Part shown: positions 35,638-44,141 of the stretch, in pieces | How the letters are laid out: the number at the start of each line of letters is the position of its first letter | Numbering within the stretch: the stretch's first letter is position 1 | NCBI RefSeq assembly: GCF_000974365.1 | Contig: NZ_BAZW01000001.1 | Span: 273,448-337,447, forward strand | Reading direction: 5' to 3' | Length of the DNA stretch: 64,000 nt | Source: Geofilum rubicundum JCM 15548 | GTDB lineage: Bacteria; Bacteroidota; Bacteroidia; Bacteroidales; Marinilabiliaceae | Made by a program: the position numbers and the translations under genes | Notes under the pieces: model-generated | The model's input: the letters and a program-made list of their open reading frames with translations, nothing else | Database searches by the model: none | Told to the model about the DNA's origin: nothing

Positions 35638-36514
35638 TTAAAAGAATTCGTCTTCGTAAGCATCACTTTCTTTATCAGTCTCTTCTTCATTCAGTGGTTG
35701 TTCCATTTCTGCTTCCCTGGCTTCAATCGTGTCGGGATGTAAAGCGAAGTCAGTACTCAGCCAAACGTCGATGGAAGCCCCCAGATTCAAGACATAGCCT
35801 TTGGCCGTTGGCGGATTTTGTCGCCAGACAAAAGCGTTGAGCGAGTCAATGGCTGTTTCGATGGTGTCGGCATAAACAATGGCCCCCAAATTCAGATAGA
35901 CGCTTTGTGCGATTTTTTTGGCTTCTTCCAATTTCATGCCCATAAGGTTGGGAACCGCTGTTGTTTCGTTGCTCAGGCCTCGTCCAACCAGCAGGTCGAT
36001 GGTAGCCCCTTTGCGGAGCAAGGTGCCCGGTTCAATCGGTTTCCCATCGTGGTGTTGTCCCAGCACCAGGTTGGTGTATTCCGAAGGAATATAAATGAGT
36101 TCTCCCACTTTGAGTCCATAGGATTCAAGGATCTCCTGAGCATTCCGAAGACTGTAATCGGTCAGATTGGGGACGACAATTTGTTCCTCCCCCCAGGCAT
36201 TGATCGTAAAGAAGATGTTCCGGTTTTTCTTTACCTTTTCTCCGGGTCGGGGGGTTTGATCCACCACAATGCCTTTGGGGGCATTGTCAATATAGACGGA
36301 ATCAATAATGGTGTAGCGCAAGTCCTCACTCTGAATAAGGTGTTGAAGTTGCTGTTCCGTCAATCCCGTGAAGTCAGGCACCGGGGCCCCTCTCCATGAA
36401 GTGTGTATATTTTAAGAAAGAAAAATACGGCAATGATTATCACTATGGAAGAACCGGCCAGGATGCGAGATGTTTCCAAATGGTATGATTAAATATTTTT
36501 TTCCACTGCAACAT
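35638..36514 (-). CDS. Membrane-anchored PASTA-domain protein, two frame breaks near the N-terminus
   Basis: An envelope protein with three PASTA repeats, modules that in other proteins bind peptidoglycan stems. As written, the frame opens only at VPDFTG with no anchor. With one base added near 36446-36448 and one near 36384-36391, the chain starts at ATG 36514 (MLQWKKIFNHTIWKHLAS), runs through the helix PIVIIIAVFFFLKIYTLHGEG and joins APVPDFTGLTEQQL, 292 residues in all. PASTA repeats lie at about 51-118, 119-195 and 200-270; each starts VPxLxG-like (VPDFTG, VPNLTD, VPNLMG). The tail is acidic. A -7 box 27 bp upstream of ATG 36514 supports the reconstruction. There is no kinase domain, unlike PASTA kinases of Gram-positives. 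Lying next to ddl fits a role in the cell wall. Confidence 0.82.
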
Positions 36515-36540
36515 TGGTTCATGTTTTATCGGGTACAGGT

Positions 36541-36548
36541 CAAAAATA
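36541..36548 (-). promoter_or_regulatory. -7 promoter box for the PASTA-rluD-ddl operon
   Basis: CAAAAATA on the plus strand reads TATTTTTG on the minus strand, 27 bp upstream of the reconstructed start codon. Confidence 0.58.
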
Positions 36549-36584
36549 ATACAAATACTCCAATTGTACTTATGGTAAGGCAAC

Positions 36585-36614
36585 AAAAAAAGGCTCTTTA
36601 AAAAAGAGCCTTTT
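36585..36614 (-). terminator. Terminator after rpmH
   Basis: AAAAGGCTCTTT pairs with AAAGAGCCTTTT (3-nt loop) with A/T-runs on both sides. On the minus strand it follows rpmH. Confidence 0.85.
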
Positions 36615-36637
36615 AATTTATTTAGAGCCTTTTAGGT

Positions 36638-36796
36638 TTAGGCTTTGTGTCTTTTCTCGCTGGAAACCGTTAAGCTTTTTCTTCCTTTTGCGCGTCTTGA
36701 AGCTAAAACTCTGCGGCCATTAGCTGATGCCATCCGGCTACGGAAACCATGTTTGTTTCTTCTTTTCCGGTTCGATGGTTGAAATGTGCGTTTCAT
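36638..36796 (-). CDS. rpmH: 50S ribosomal protein L34
   Basis: A 52-residue, very basic ribosomal protein. It begins [20 protein letters not shown], continues [20 protein letters not shown], and ends with a short [13 protein letters not shown] tail. The first forty residues match the L34 pattern closely; the tail after GRK is a few residues longer than in E. coli, as is common in Bacteroidota. It is a late-assembly protein of the large subunit near the tunnel region. The gene has an ideal promoter and its own terminator, suited to strong expression. rsmG lies upstream on the same strand, but dnaA, rnpA and yidC are absent, so this is not the classic oriC arrangement. Confidence 0.96.
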   Translation of the reverse strand: MKRTFQPSNRKRRNKHGFRSRMASANGRRVLASRRAKGRKSLTVSSEKRHKA

Positions 36797-36858
36797 GTGT
36801 ATAAATTTTTATTGCTCCGTTTTATCTATATCAATAAGTTGTTCCTTCTTTCGGTCTG

Positions 36859-36889
36859 CAAAAATAGATATTATTTATTTTAATCCAAA
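36859..36889 (-). promoter_or_regulatory. Promoter of rpmH
   Basis: On the minus strand, TTTG (36889-36886), a 19-bp spacer and TATTTTTG (36866-36859): full agreement with the Bacteroidota consensus, 63 bp before the ATG. Confidence 0.78.
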
Positions 36890-36918
36890 AGAAAGAGCGA
36901 CAATTTTAGAGGATTCTT

Positions 36919-37539
36919 TCAGAGCGTGAGGTGAACCAGTTTTTTGGTTTCAAAAAAGGGTTCTTCAAAATAGTCTGACAGTTGGGCCACAAAGACCCGC
37001 TTTTTAAAAGGTTGAATTTCAGCGGTGAGATCGCCGCCTTTGAGATATAAAATGCCATTGCCGATGGCATTTTTGGGTTGGGGCGCTATTAAATGGCGGG
37101 TCTGATTCACAAATAGGGGCAAAGTGGTTACTGCCCTGCTAATAATAAAGTCATACTGTCCTTTATGCTGTTCCGACCGGGTGTTCTGCGCTTTAACATT
37201 TGAAAGCTGCAGCGCCTCAGTCACAGCCGAAACAACTTTTATTTTTTTACCGATGCTGTCGATCAGGGTGAATTCTGCTTTTGGAAATAGAATGGCCAGA
37301 GGGATGCCCGGAAAACCGCCACCTGTCCCCACGTCAATGATCCGCGAACCCGGTTCGAAAGTGATGAATTTGGCGATGGATAAGGCATGAAGTACATGGT
37401 GTTCGTAAAAGGCATCCATGTCTTTGCGGGAAATGACGTTAATGCGTTCATTCCACTCGGCATATACCGCCTGAAGCAAGTCTATTTTTTTTATCTGATC
37501 TGGAGTCAGTGCTTTAAAATACTTATAAACCGGGTTCAT
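36919..37539 (-). CDS. rsmG: 16S rRNA (guanine(527)-N7)-methyltransferase RsmG
   Basis: A 206-residue GidB/RsmG methyltransferase that modifies G527 in the decoding region of 16S rRNA; loss in other bacteria gives low-level streptomycin resistance. The N-terminal helix and NERINVISRKDMDAFYEHHV block (about residues 31-50) are typical, as is the AdoMet motif IIDVGTGGGFPGIPLA (about 67-82). The acidic turn FTLIDSIGKKIKVV and the catalytic-side SRAVTTLPLFV segment (about 134-144) follow. Length is normal. It is on the minus strand between the sigma factor gene and rpmH, with about 120 bp to each side. Confidence 0.94.
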   Translation of the reverse strand: MNPVYKYFKALTPDQIKKIDLLQAVYAEWNERINVISRKDMDAFYEHHVLHALSIAKFITFEPGSRIIDVGTGGGFPGIPLAILFPKAEFTLIDSIGKKIKVVSAVTEALQLSNVKAQNTRSEQHKGQYDFIISRAVTTLPLFVNQTRHLIAPQPKNAIGNGILYLKGGDLTAEIQPFKKRVFVAQLSDYFEEPFFETKKLVHLTL

Positions 37540-37663
37540 CTTTGATTTTTAAATTTTACTATTCTGACCCGATCAAAGTGGATGGAGTGAATGCTTACAT
37601 TCAGATGAGCCGGGCGTTTTCCTTTGAGGGGCATTCAGTGTTGCCCTGCAGCATAGGCCTTTA

Positions 37664-38269
37664 CTAACGCTTGACTTCGGAGTTTTTCAGGGTGTTGTAC
37701 AGAAGTTCTCTGGCCCTGAAAAGCTGGGCTTTGACCGTGCCCAGAGGAAGATCCAGTTCATCCGAAATCTCTTCATAGGAATACTCTTTGAAATAGCGCA
37801 GTTCGATCAAGGTGCGGTACCGTGGTTTCAGCTTTTGAACGACCGTCCGCATTAACACCGCTTTTTGAGACCGGATCAGAAACTCTTCCGGATCGGGTGT
37901 TTCATCTTTGAGATGAATCTGAGGTTCCGATTCTTTATCGTCCGAAAATGACCCATCAATGGAAATGTGATTGGAGCGTTTTTTTCGCAGGTAATCAATA
38001 CAGTTATTGGAGGCGATCTTAAACAGCCAGGTACTAAAGGCGTAATGTGGAGAATATTGTCCCAGGTTTTTGAATGCCTTGCCAAATGCTTCAATGGTCA
38101 GATCTTCCGCATCGGTTTTGTTGTTGATCATTTTGAGAAGCATGAAATAAATGGCATCCCTGTATCTGGCCATCAGTTCAGCATATGCTTTCTGGTCGCC
38201 GTTCTCCGCCTTATTAACCAGCTCGAGGTCATGTTTGGCCTTGTCTGAGAGATTGGGGTTTATTTCCAT
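37664..38269 (-). CDS. RNA polymerase sigma factor, ECF (sigma-70) family
   Basis: A 201-residue ECF sigma factor with region 2 (about residues 22-95: LMARYRDAIYFMLLKMINN, DAEDLTIEAFGKAF, FSTWLFKIASNNCIDYLRKK) and region 4 (about 135-192: LKPRYRTLIELRYFKEYSY, EEISDELDLPLGTVKAQLF). The linker is longer and more acidic than usual. No anti-sigma factor or FecR-like gene is adjacent, so it is not of the SusCD/FecI-type signalling units that dominate in Bacteroidota. It may be one of the general RpoE-like members. It overlaps the upstream glycosyltransferase gene by 10 bp (stop TAA 38260-38262, start ATG 38269), implying cotranscription from the glycosyltransferase promoter. Confidence 0.92.
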   Translation of the reverse strand: MEINPNLSDKAKHDLELVNKAENGDQKAYAELMARYRDAIYFMLLKMINNKTDAEDLTIEAFGKAFKNLGQYSPHYAFSTWLFKIASNNCIDYLRKKRSNHISIDGSFSDDKESEPQIHLKDETPDPEEFLIRSQKAVLMRTVVQKLKPRYRTLIELRYFKEYSYEEISDELDLPLGTVKAQLFRARELLYNTLKNSEVKR

Positions 38270-39396
38270 CTGTATTTGTTTCTTCTTTTACGGTTGCTGA
38301 TTTGCGCCAATAATAATAACCAAGGGTGTAGCCAATCGTAAATCAGCACAGACCAGTACAGGCTTCCTTGATTGAGCTCTTTGGCTGCTCTTCGCCATAA
38401 AATCAATTGAATTGATAATCTTATTACGATAAGGCCAATGGCCACTAGGGCAAATGTATTAAAAATTATTAAATAAGCAGAAGTGAACAGGAAAATTTGA
38501 CGACTGAGTGGCTCCAGAGCCAACTCGGATTTGACGCCTGTTTTGTAGTGGCGGTTGGTGCTTAAGTGCCTGCGCTTTTGCTGTAACCATTCCTGAAAGG
38601 AGGCCGGTGGAATAGAATGGGTATGGGCGGCGGCCTTAATGACCACTGTGGTGTTTTGTTGGTTGGCCCTTTCTTGCACAAACAAATCATCATCTCCTGA
38701 AAGCAAGTGGGCGTGCTTTTTAACCCCCCCGTTATTCACAAAAAGGGCTTTGGTGTAGGACAGGTTTCTGCCCACCCCCATATAAGGTTTTCCGCTTAAA
38801 GCAAATCCCAGGTACTGAATGGCTGTAAAAAATGCATCATAGCGCACCAGGTTGTTGAGCAGTCCTCTGCGTTTTTCGTATCCGCCAAATCCCAAAATAA
38901 TTTCCGTTTGGTTCCCGGCAAAGCCTTGCGCCATCTCCTTCAGCCAGTCCTCACCTGCCGGTTGACAGTCCGCATCGGTGAGCAGCAGATACTTGTTTTT
39001 AGCCGCCTTAACCCCGAGGGTTAAGGCCAATTTCTTGCCATGCGAGAATTTTCGGTCCTTAGGAATGGTGGTATAATATAATTGCGGGTGCTTTTGTTTG
39101 ATACTCGCCAGCACCAGATCCGAATCATCTTCCGAAGAATCATTGACCACAATCACTTCAAAAGCGGGGTAGTTCTGACGGAGTATCAGAGGAAGGAATT
39201 TTTTCAGATTTTCGGCTTCGTTTTTGGCGCAAATGATAACTGATACAGGTTCTTGAAAAGAGGACCTGGTCTGAGCTTGTTTAAAAAAGGCCAACGGCCG
39301 CACCCTTACCAGCAGAAACCAAAGTTGTATTAACCAGCTAACACCAATGGTGATGAGAAGGATGGTTTCTGTTAACGAAGGAGCCGAAAAAATCAT
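38260..39396 (-). CDS. Family 2 glycosyltransferase, membrane-bound
   Basis: A 378-residue GT-A fold transferase. An N-terminal helix (TETILLITIGVSWLIQLWFL) is followed by the catalytic domain: SVIICAKNEAENLKKFLP, VIVVNDSSEDDSD (nucleotide-binding Asp pair), LLLTDADCQPAG (DxD-type metal site), and the acceptor-side LSGDDDLFVQE with the QQKRRHLSTNRHY (QxxRW-like) motif. Two or three membrane helices end the protein, so it probably makes or extends a lipid-linked or exported polysaccharide at the inner membrane. Sugar and acceptor are unknown. The longest frame starts at 39495, but MIFSAPSLTET at ATG 39396 is the natural start because the N-terminal helix follows at once. It is divergent from tgt and coupled to the sigma factor gene. 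Confidence 0.86.
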   Translation of the reverse strand: MIFSAPSLTETILLITIGVSWLIQLWFLLVRVRPLAFFKQAQTRSSFQEPVSVIICAKNEAENLKKFLPLILRQNYPAFEVIVVNDSSEDDSDLVLASIKQKHPQLYYTTIPKDRKFSHGKKLALTLGVKAAKNKYLLLTDADCQPAGEDWLKEMAQGFAGNQTEIILGFGGYEKRRGLLNNLVRYDAFFTAIQYLGFALSGKPYMGVGRNLSYTKALFVNNGGVKKHAHLLSGDDDLFVQERANQQNTTVVIKAAAHTHSIPPASFQEWLQQKRRHLSTNRHYKTGVKSELALEPLSRQIFLFTSAYLIIFNTFALVAIGLIVIRLSIQLILWRRAAKELNQGSLYWSVLIYDWLHPWLLLLAQISNRKRRNKYRWK

Positions 39397-39499
39397 AGGT
39401 CTTTTTATTTGGGTCAAAAATGCGACTTTTTTCTTTTGTCTGCAAACAAATGAAGCAGGGGAGTAGGAATAGTTAAGGCTTAATTTCGGATTCAAATTG

Positions 39500-39507
39500 T
39501 ATCTTTG
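39500..39507 (+). promoter_or_regulatory. -7 promoter box for tgt-lptG
   Basis: TATCTTTG, an exact match 28 bp before ATG 39535. It overlaps the earlier in-frame start at 39505, which therefore cannot be used from this promoter. Confidence 0.6.
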
Positions 39508-39534
39508 CCATGGAAAAAAATATTTAACGTTCAG

Positions 39535-40663
39535 ATGGATTTTGTATTACAGCACAAGGATAGAAATTCGAAGGCACGTGCCGGTGAAATTTCGACCGAT
39601 CATGGTCGCATTCAAACCCCCATTTTTATGCCGGTGGGCACGGTCGGATCGGTCAAAGGGATACAAGTTAAAGACTTGGAGCAAGAGGTGAAGGCCCAAA
39701 TTATTTTGGGCAATACCTATCATTTATATCTGCGACCAGGTTTGGACGTATTGAAGCAGGCCGGCGGTTTACACCGTTTCAATGCTTGGAAGCGACCCAT
39801 CTTAACAGACAGTGGGGGTTTTCAGGTGTTTTCCTTGAGCCACCGAAGGAAATTGAATGAAAAGGGAGCCGAGTTTCAGTCGCACATCGACGGTTCCAAA
39901 CATTTTTTCTCTCCCGAAGGGTTGTCGACATTCAAAGAGTCATTGGGGCTGATATTATTATGGCCTTCGACGAATGCCCGCCGGGTGATTCGGATTATAA
40001 ATATGCCAAATCGTCCATGGAGCTGACACATCGTTGGCTAAAGCGCGGTGTGGAGCGTTTTGATGCCACTGACCCCATTTATGATTATCAGCAGAGCTTT
40101 TTCCCCATTGTCCAAGGGGCCGGATACCCGGACCTTCGCCGGCAGTCGGCCGAGTACATTGCCTCCCTTAACCGGGACGGCAATGCCATTGGTGGTTTGG
40201 CCGTAGGAGAGCCCGAAGAGGTGATGTATGAAATGATAGAAGTGGTCAATGCCATTTTGCCTGAGGACAAGCCCAGGTATTTGATGGGGGTGGGCACCCC
40301 TGCCAATATTCTGGAAGCGATTTCTCTGGGTGTCGATATGTTTGATTGTGTGATGCCTACGCGCAACGGGCGCAACGGTATGCTGTTTACAGCGCAAGGC
40401 ATTATCAATATAAGAAACGAGAGATGGAAGGACGATTTTTCCCCCATCGATGCCGATGGTCATTGTCCGCTTGATTTGACCTATTCAAAAGCCTATCTTC
40501 GTCACTTGTTTATATCCAAAGAAATGCTTGGCCCCCAATTGGCTCCATACATAACCTGTCGTTTTATCTTTGGCTGGTGGGTGAAGCCCGGGAGCAGATA
40601 ATGAAGGGCACGTTTTTTGAATGGAAAGATAAAATGATTAAGCAATTGACGGTGAGGTTATAG
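39535..40663 (+). CDS. tgt: tRNA-guanine transglycosylase (queuosine pathway), two frame breaks
   Basis: Exchanges G34 of tRNAs for Asp, Asn, His and Tyr with the queuine precursor preQ1. Start ATG 39535 gives [20 protein letters not shown]. The substrate Asp region [12 protein letters not shown] is at about residue 88. One base added near 39917-39921 joins SPEG to [28 protein letters not shown] and the second catalytic Asp in [15 protein letters not shown] follow. One base added near 40541-40545 restores [20 protein letters not shown] and a stop at 40661-40663. The repaired protein has 376 residues, the standard size. The zinc site region ([16 protein letters not shown]) lacks the classic CxCxxC but keeps one Cys and the HL(F/Y) end. 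lptG starts 25 bp later. Confidence 0.9.
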
Positions 40664-40688
40664 TTTTCGCACCATAAAATATGGACAT

Positions 40689-41767
40689 TTGAAAAAGCTG
40701 GATTTTTATATATTGGGAAAGTTTTTGGGCACCTTTGTGTTTGCCATTTTGCTCATTATCAGCATATCGGTTGTTTTTGATTTAGCGGAAAAAATTGATG
40801 ACTTTTTAGAGCACTCAGCACCTTTGAATGCCATTGTTTTTGATTATTACGCCAATTTTATTCCCCATTTTGCGAATCTCTTTACGCCACTCTTTGTATT
40901 TATAGCGGTTATTTTCTTCACCTCAAAAATGGCCTATCAAACCGAAATTATTGCCATCCTTTCAAGTGGTGTGAGTTTTAGGCGATTAATGGTTCCCTAT
41001 CTGATTGGCGCCGCATCATAGGTTCTTTTTCCTTTTTAATGGGGGCCTATATTATTCCTCCGGCCAATAAAGTGCGTCTGGATTTTGAAAATACTTATAT
41101 CAAAAAGCGCCGGGAGACGGGCATGAATAATATTCATATGCAAATAGAGCCCAATGTATTTGTTTACGTACGGCGCTATTCTTCCTTGCGGGAAGTGGGC
41201 GATGATTTTAGTCTGGAGATTTTTGATGGGAAGTTGTTGAAGAAAAAAATAACCGCCTCATCGGCCGTATATGATACCGCCACTCTGGGCTGGTCACTGA
41301 AAAATTACGAAGTGCGGGAATTTCTGGAAAATGACCGCCAGCTTATTTCGGAAGGGGCCCAGATGGATACGGTACTGAATATGAAGCCCGCAGATTTTAA
41401 GGAAGAGCGAAAGTTTTTCGAAACCATGAACAACACCGAACTCGACAGGTATATCAATGAACAACAACAGCGAGGTGTGGGTAATGTGGAAGAGTTTTTA
41501 ATAGAAAAGCACCGGCGGACAGCTGCTCCCTTTTCTGCTTTTATTCTCTCCATAATGGGGCTCTCTTTGGCCTCCCGCAAAGTCAGGGGCGGAATGGGAC
41601 TGCACATTGGCGTGGGAATTGCCCTGAGTTTTGGATACATTCTCTTTATGACGGTGTCTACCACCTTTGCCATCAATGGTAATATGAGTCCCTGGTTAGC
41701 GGTATGGATGCCCAACTTTGTTTTTGCCCTTATTGCGGCCTTCTTATACCACAAAGCACCCAAATAG
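40689..41767 (+). CDS. lptG: LPS export permease LptG (YjgP/YjgQ family), one frame break
   Basis: An inner-membrane permease that, with LptF and LptB, extracts lipopolysaccharide for transport to the surface. The first 110 residues hold three helices (LGTFVFAILLIISISVVFDL and onward). The frame then stops at 41019-41021, where one base added near 41012-41016 restores PYLIGAAIIGSFSFLMGAY. After the periplasmic jellyroll domain come the C-terminal helices with FILSIMGLSLASRKVRGGMG. The repaired length is 359 residues, usual for the family. The start appears to be TTG 40689 (KKLDFYILGKFLG follows, the normal family start); an ATG at 40681 is out of frame. It follows tgt by 25 bp and shares its promoter. 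The partner lptF-like gene and lptB are not in the window. Confidence 0.88.
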
Positions 41768-41912
41768 TCCCCTTCCTGAAAGTCGAACAGACCTTTTTAC
41801 AGATAGCTTACTTAGGTGGCATGGTTGATATTGTCTTCATTCTTTTGTAACTTACTTCTCCCGGCCCTTTTTTTGTATACAGATATATCGATACGTTTAT
41901 TTGAGATCGCTT

Positions 41913-41928
41913 AAAAACAGCTGTTTTT
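41913..41928. repeat. 16-bp perfect palindrome upstream of the carboxylase operon
   Basis: AAAAACAGCTGTTTTT lies in the 342-bp gap before the carboxylase gene. It could be a transcription factor site or a short hairpin. The rest of that gap shows no gene. Confidence 0.5.
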
Positions 41929-41954
41929 GCGTTCTTTTTAACGGTTTTTTATTT

Positions 41955-41969
41955 CCCTGTTAAACAGGG
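41955..41969. repeat. Second inverted repeat upstream of the carboxylase operon
   Basis: CCCTGTT-A-AACAGGG, centred 41.5 bp from the centre of the previous palindrome. Both share the ACAG/CTGT core. A possible operator pair for the downstream operon. Confidence 0.42.
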
Positions 41970-42109
41970 GGTTAGTTGAAAAGAATGAAAATTTATTGAA
42001 TTAAATGTATGTCGTTGCCACTAAAATTTGTAATTATGTACCGCATTTAGTTTGCCAAGAACCAGTACAAATAATTGGCAGGCAGCAATTTAACCAAAAC
42101 TAATTGAGT

Positions 42110-43654
42110 ATGTCATTAAAAAAGCACATCCTTGATCTTCGCAAAAGAAGAGAAAAGGTTCAGTTGGGAGGCGGTGAGAAAGCCATTGAAAAACAGATGG
42201 CTATGGGTAAAATGACCGCCCGCTCGCGTATTTTGGCGCTTCTCGACAACGAATCTTTTACCGAGTACGACCTTTTTGTTGAACATGAAGCCCGTGATTT
42301 TGGGATGGACAAAAAGGAATTGCACGGTGATGGTGTGATCATAGGAACCGGAACCATTTATGGGGCGCCGGTTTGTATTTTTGCACAGGATTTTACTGTT
42401 GCCGGTGGTTCATTGGGACTTATGCATGCCCGGAAAATCACCAAAATTATGGATCACGCTTTAAAAATGCGTGTGCCACTGATCGGAATCAATGATTCAG
42501 GTGGTGCCCGTATTCAGGAGGGGGTGAATTCATTGGCCGGATATGGCGAAATCTTTTACCGCAATACCATTGCTTCAGGTGTAATTCCGCAAATTTCTGT
42601 GATTCTCGGACCCTGTGCCGGAGGTGCCGTTTATTCGCCGGCGCTGACCGACTTTGTATTTGTGGTGGATCAGATCTCTAAGATGTTTATTACCGGCCCC
42701 AGTGTTATCAAAACGGTATTGGGCGAGGAAATCTCCATGGAGGAGCTGGGGGGTGCCCGTGTGCATGCTGAAATTACCGGTAACGCCCATTTCTTTGCCG
42801 GCAGTGAGTTGGAATGTTTTGAGCAGATTAAAAAATTAATCACTTATATTCCCTGGAACAATACTCAAAAGGCTAAGGTGTTTCCGCCTAAGGAGCCCAA
42901 ATTTAAGGGTAAAATCGAGGATATTATTCCTTCAGACCCTAAGCAGCCTTACGATGTTCGGGATGTGATCAAGGCCATTGCGGATGATTCAGATTTCTTT
43001 GAAATCATGGAGTTTTTTGCCCCCAATATTGTTATTGGTTTTGGTCGCATGAACGGTCAGACCACCGGCTTTGTTGCTAACCAGCCTTTGGTTTTGGCCG
43101 GCGTTCTGGATTGTGACAGTTCCGATAAGGCGGCGCGCTTTATTCGCTATTGTGATGCCTTTAACATTCCCATCATAACACTTGAGGATATGCCGGGTTA
43201 CTTGCCGGGCGTAGATCAGGAGCATGCCGGGGTGATTCGTCACGGTGCGAAAGTGCTGTATGCTTATTCAGAAGCGACTGTACCAAAAATTACGGTGATT
43301 CTGCGTAAGGCCTATGGGGGTGGTTACATCGCCATGAACAGTCGCCACCTGGGTGCCGACTTCATGTTTGCCTGGCCTACTGCAGAGATTGCGGTTATGG
43401 GACCTGAAGGGGCTGCCAATATTATCTTCAAGAAGGAGATTGAGGAGGCCAAAGATCCGGATAAAATGCGTGAACTGAAGGTGCAGGAGTACATTGAAAG
43501 GTTTGCCAATCCTTACGTGGCCGCAGCCAAAGGTTATGTCGACTCTGTTATTGAGCCGGAGGAAACCCGTAAAATGTTGTTGCATGCCATTGAGGTGTCT
43601 ACCAACAAAGACGATCAAAGGCCCTTTAAAAAGCACGGAATTCCACCATTTTAA
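42110..43654 (+). CDS. Acyl-CoA carboxylase carboxyltransferase (propionyl-CoA/methylmalonyl-CoA type)
   Basis: A 514-residue carboxyltransferase of the PccB/MmdA family, which moves CO2 between biotin and propionyl-CoA or methylmalonyl-CoA. The two crotonase-like halves are visible. The N-half has GQAMxx-like KMTARSRILALLD, FAQDFTVAGGSLG, and the acyl-CoA oxyanion stretch INDSGGARIQEGVNSL. It also has GPCAGGAVYSPAL. The C-half has FVANQPLVLAGVLDCDSSDK, LEDMPGYLPGVDQEH and RKAYGGGYIAMNSRHLGAD. Start ATG 42110 (MSLKKHIL) is preferred over the TTG six bases upstream. The next gene encodes a biotin carrier, 11 bp away. No biotin carboxylase and no membrane decarboxylase subunits are adjacent, so direction of flux (propionate production or use) is not decided by context. 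Confidence 0.93.
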   Translation: MSLKKHILDLRKRREKVQLGGGEKAIEKQMAMGKMTARSRILALLDNESFTEYDLFVEHEARDFGMDKKELHGDGVIIGTGTIYGAPVCIFAQDFTVAGGSLGLMHARKITKIMDHALKMRVPLIGINDSGGARIQEGVNSLAGYGEIFYRNTIASGVIPQISVILGPCAGGAVYSPALTDFVFVVDQISKMFITGPSVIKTVLGEEISMEELGGARVHAEITGNAHFFAGSELECFEQIKKLITYIPWNNTQKAKVFPPKEPKFKGKIEDIIPSDPKQPYDVRDVIKAIADDSDFFEIMEFFAPNIVIGFGRMNGQTTGFVANQPLVLAGVLDCDSSDKAARFIRYCDAFNIPIITLEDMPGYLPGVDQEHAGVIRHGAKVLYAYSEATVPKITVILRKAYGGGYIAMNSRHLGADFMFAWPTAEIAVMGPEGAANIIFKKEIEEAKDPDKMRELKVQEYIERFANPYVAAAKGYVDSVIEPEETRKMLLHAIEVSTNKDDQRPFKKHGIPPF

Positions 43655-43665
43655 TGTGTTAAACT

Positions 43666-43986
43666 ATGGAAGAAAAAAAGCTGGAGCTGGTTGATTTCGT
43701 GGTTAATACACGAAAGTACAAAACCTTGCTGACCATTAAATATGCCAATCGCAAGCCCTATAAGGTGCCCAATCCCAACGAGATCATGTCCTATATTCCG
43801 GGAACTGTTATCAAGTTGAAAAAGAAAAAAGGTGCCAAGGTGAAAGAAGGAGAAGTTATTCTCATTCTCGAGGCGATGAAAATGATGAATAAGGTATTGA
43901 TGCCGTTCAATGGAAAAATTAAAAAGATTTACGTTGAAGAAGGTCAAAAGGTACCTAAAGGTCATTTAATGATAGAAATTGAGTAG
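43666..43986 (+). CDS. Biotin carboxyl carrier protein
   Basis: A 106-residue carrier whose C-terminal ~70 residues form a biotinyl domain with the biotinylation motif EAMKMMNK (Lys about residue 74) and the flanking strands VIKLKKKKGAKVKEGEVILI and KIYVEEGQKVPKGHLMIEIE. The N-terminal ~30 residues are a short basic strand region, and the long Pro/Ala linker seen in many carriers is missing. It pairs with the carboxyltransferase 11 bp upstream; a biotin carboxylase encoded elsewhere would be needed for full carboxylase activity. A perfect terminator follows immediately after the stop. Confidence 0.94.
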   Translation: MEEKKLELVDFVVNTRKYKTLLTIKYANRKPYKVPNPNEIMSYIPGTVIKLKKKKGAKVKEGEVILILEAMKMMNKVLMPFNGKIKKIYVEEGQKVPKGHLMIEIE

Positions 43987-43987
43987 A

Positions 43988-44017
43988 AAAAACGCCCCGC
44001 AAGGGGCGTTTTTGTTT
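43988..44017 (+). terminator. Terminator after the biotin carrier gene
   Basis: AAAAACGCCCC pairs with GGGGCGTTTTT around a GCAA tetraloop, followed by GTTT. Confidence 0.93.
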
Positions 44018-44065
44018 ATACCAGCATTTTTGTTTTAATGTGTCGGCATTTAATAAACAAATCAC

Positions 44066-44073
44066 TATTTTTG
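44066..44073 (+). promoter_or_regulatory. -7 promoter box for asnS
   Basis: TATTTTTG, an exact match, 68 bp before the start codon. No clear -33 partner. Confidence 0.52.
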
Positions 44074-44141
44074 TCGGCTATAAGGTTCGAATTTACAAGT
44101 GATTGTAGGTTGTTAGATGGATAACTGATTAAATTTATTAT

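Noticed and set aside
36638..37539. rpmH and rsmG together as a sign of the replication origin
   Set aside because: dnaA, rnpA, yidC and DnaA-box clusters are absent, and rpmH beside a PASTA-rluD-ddl run is a normal arrangement in this phylum.
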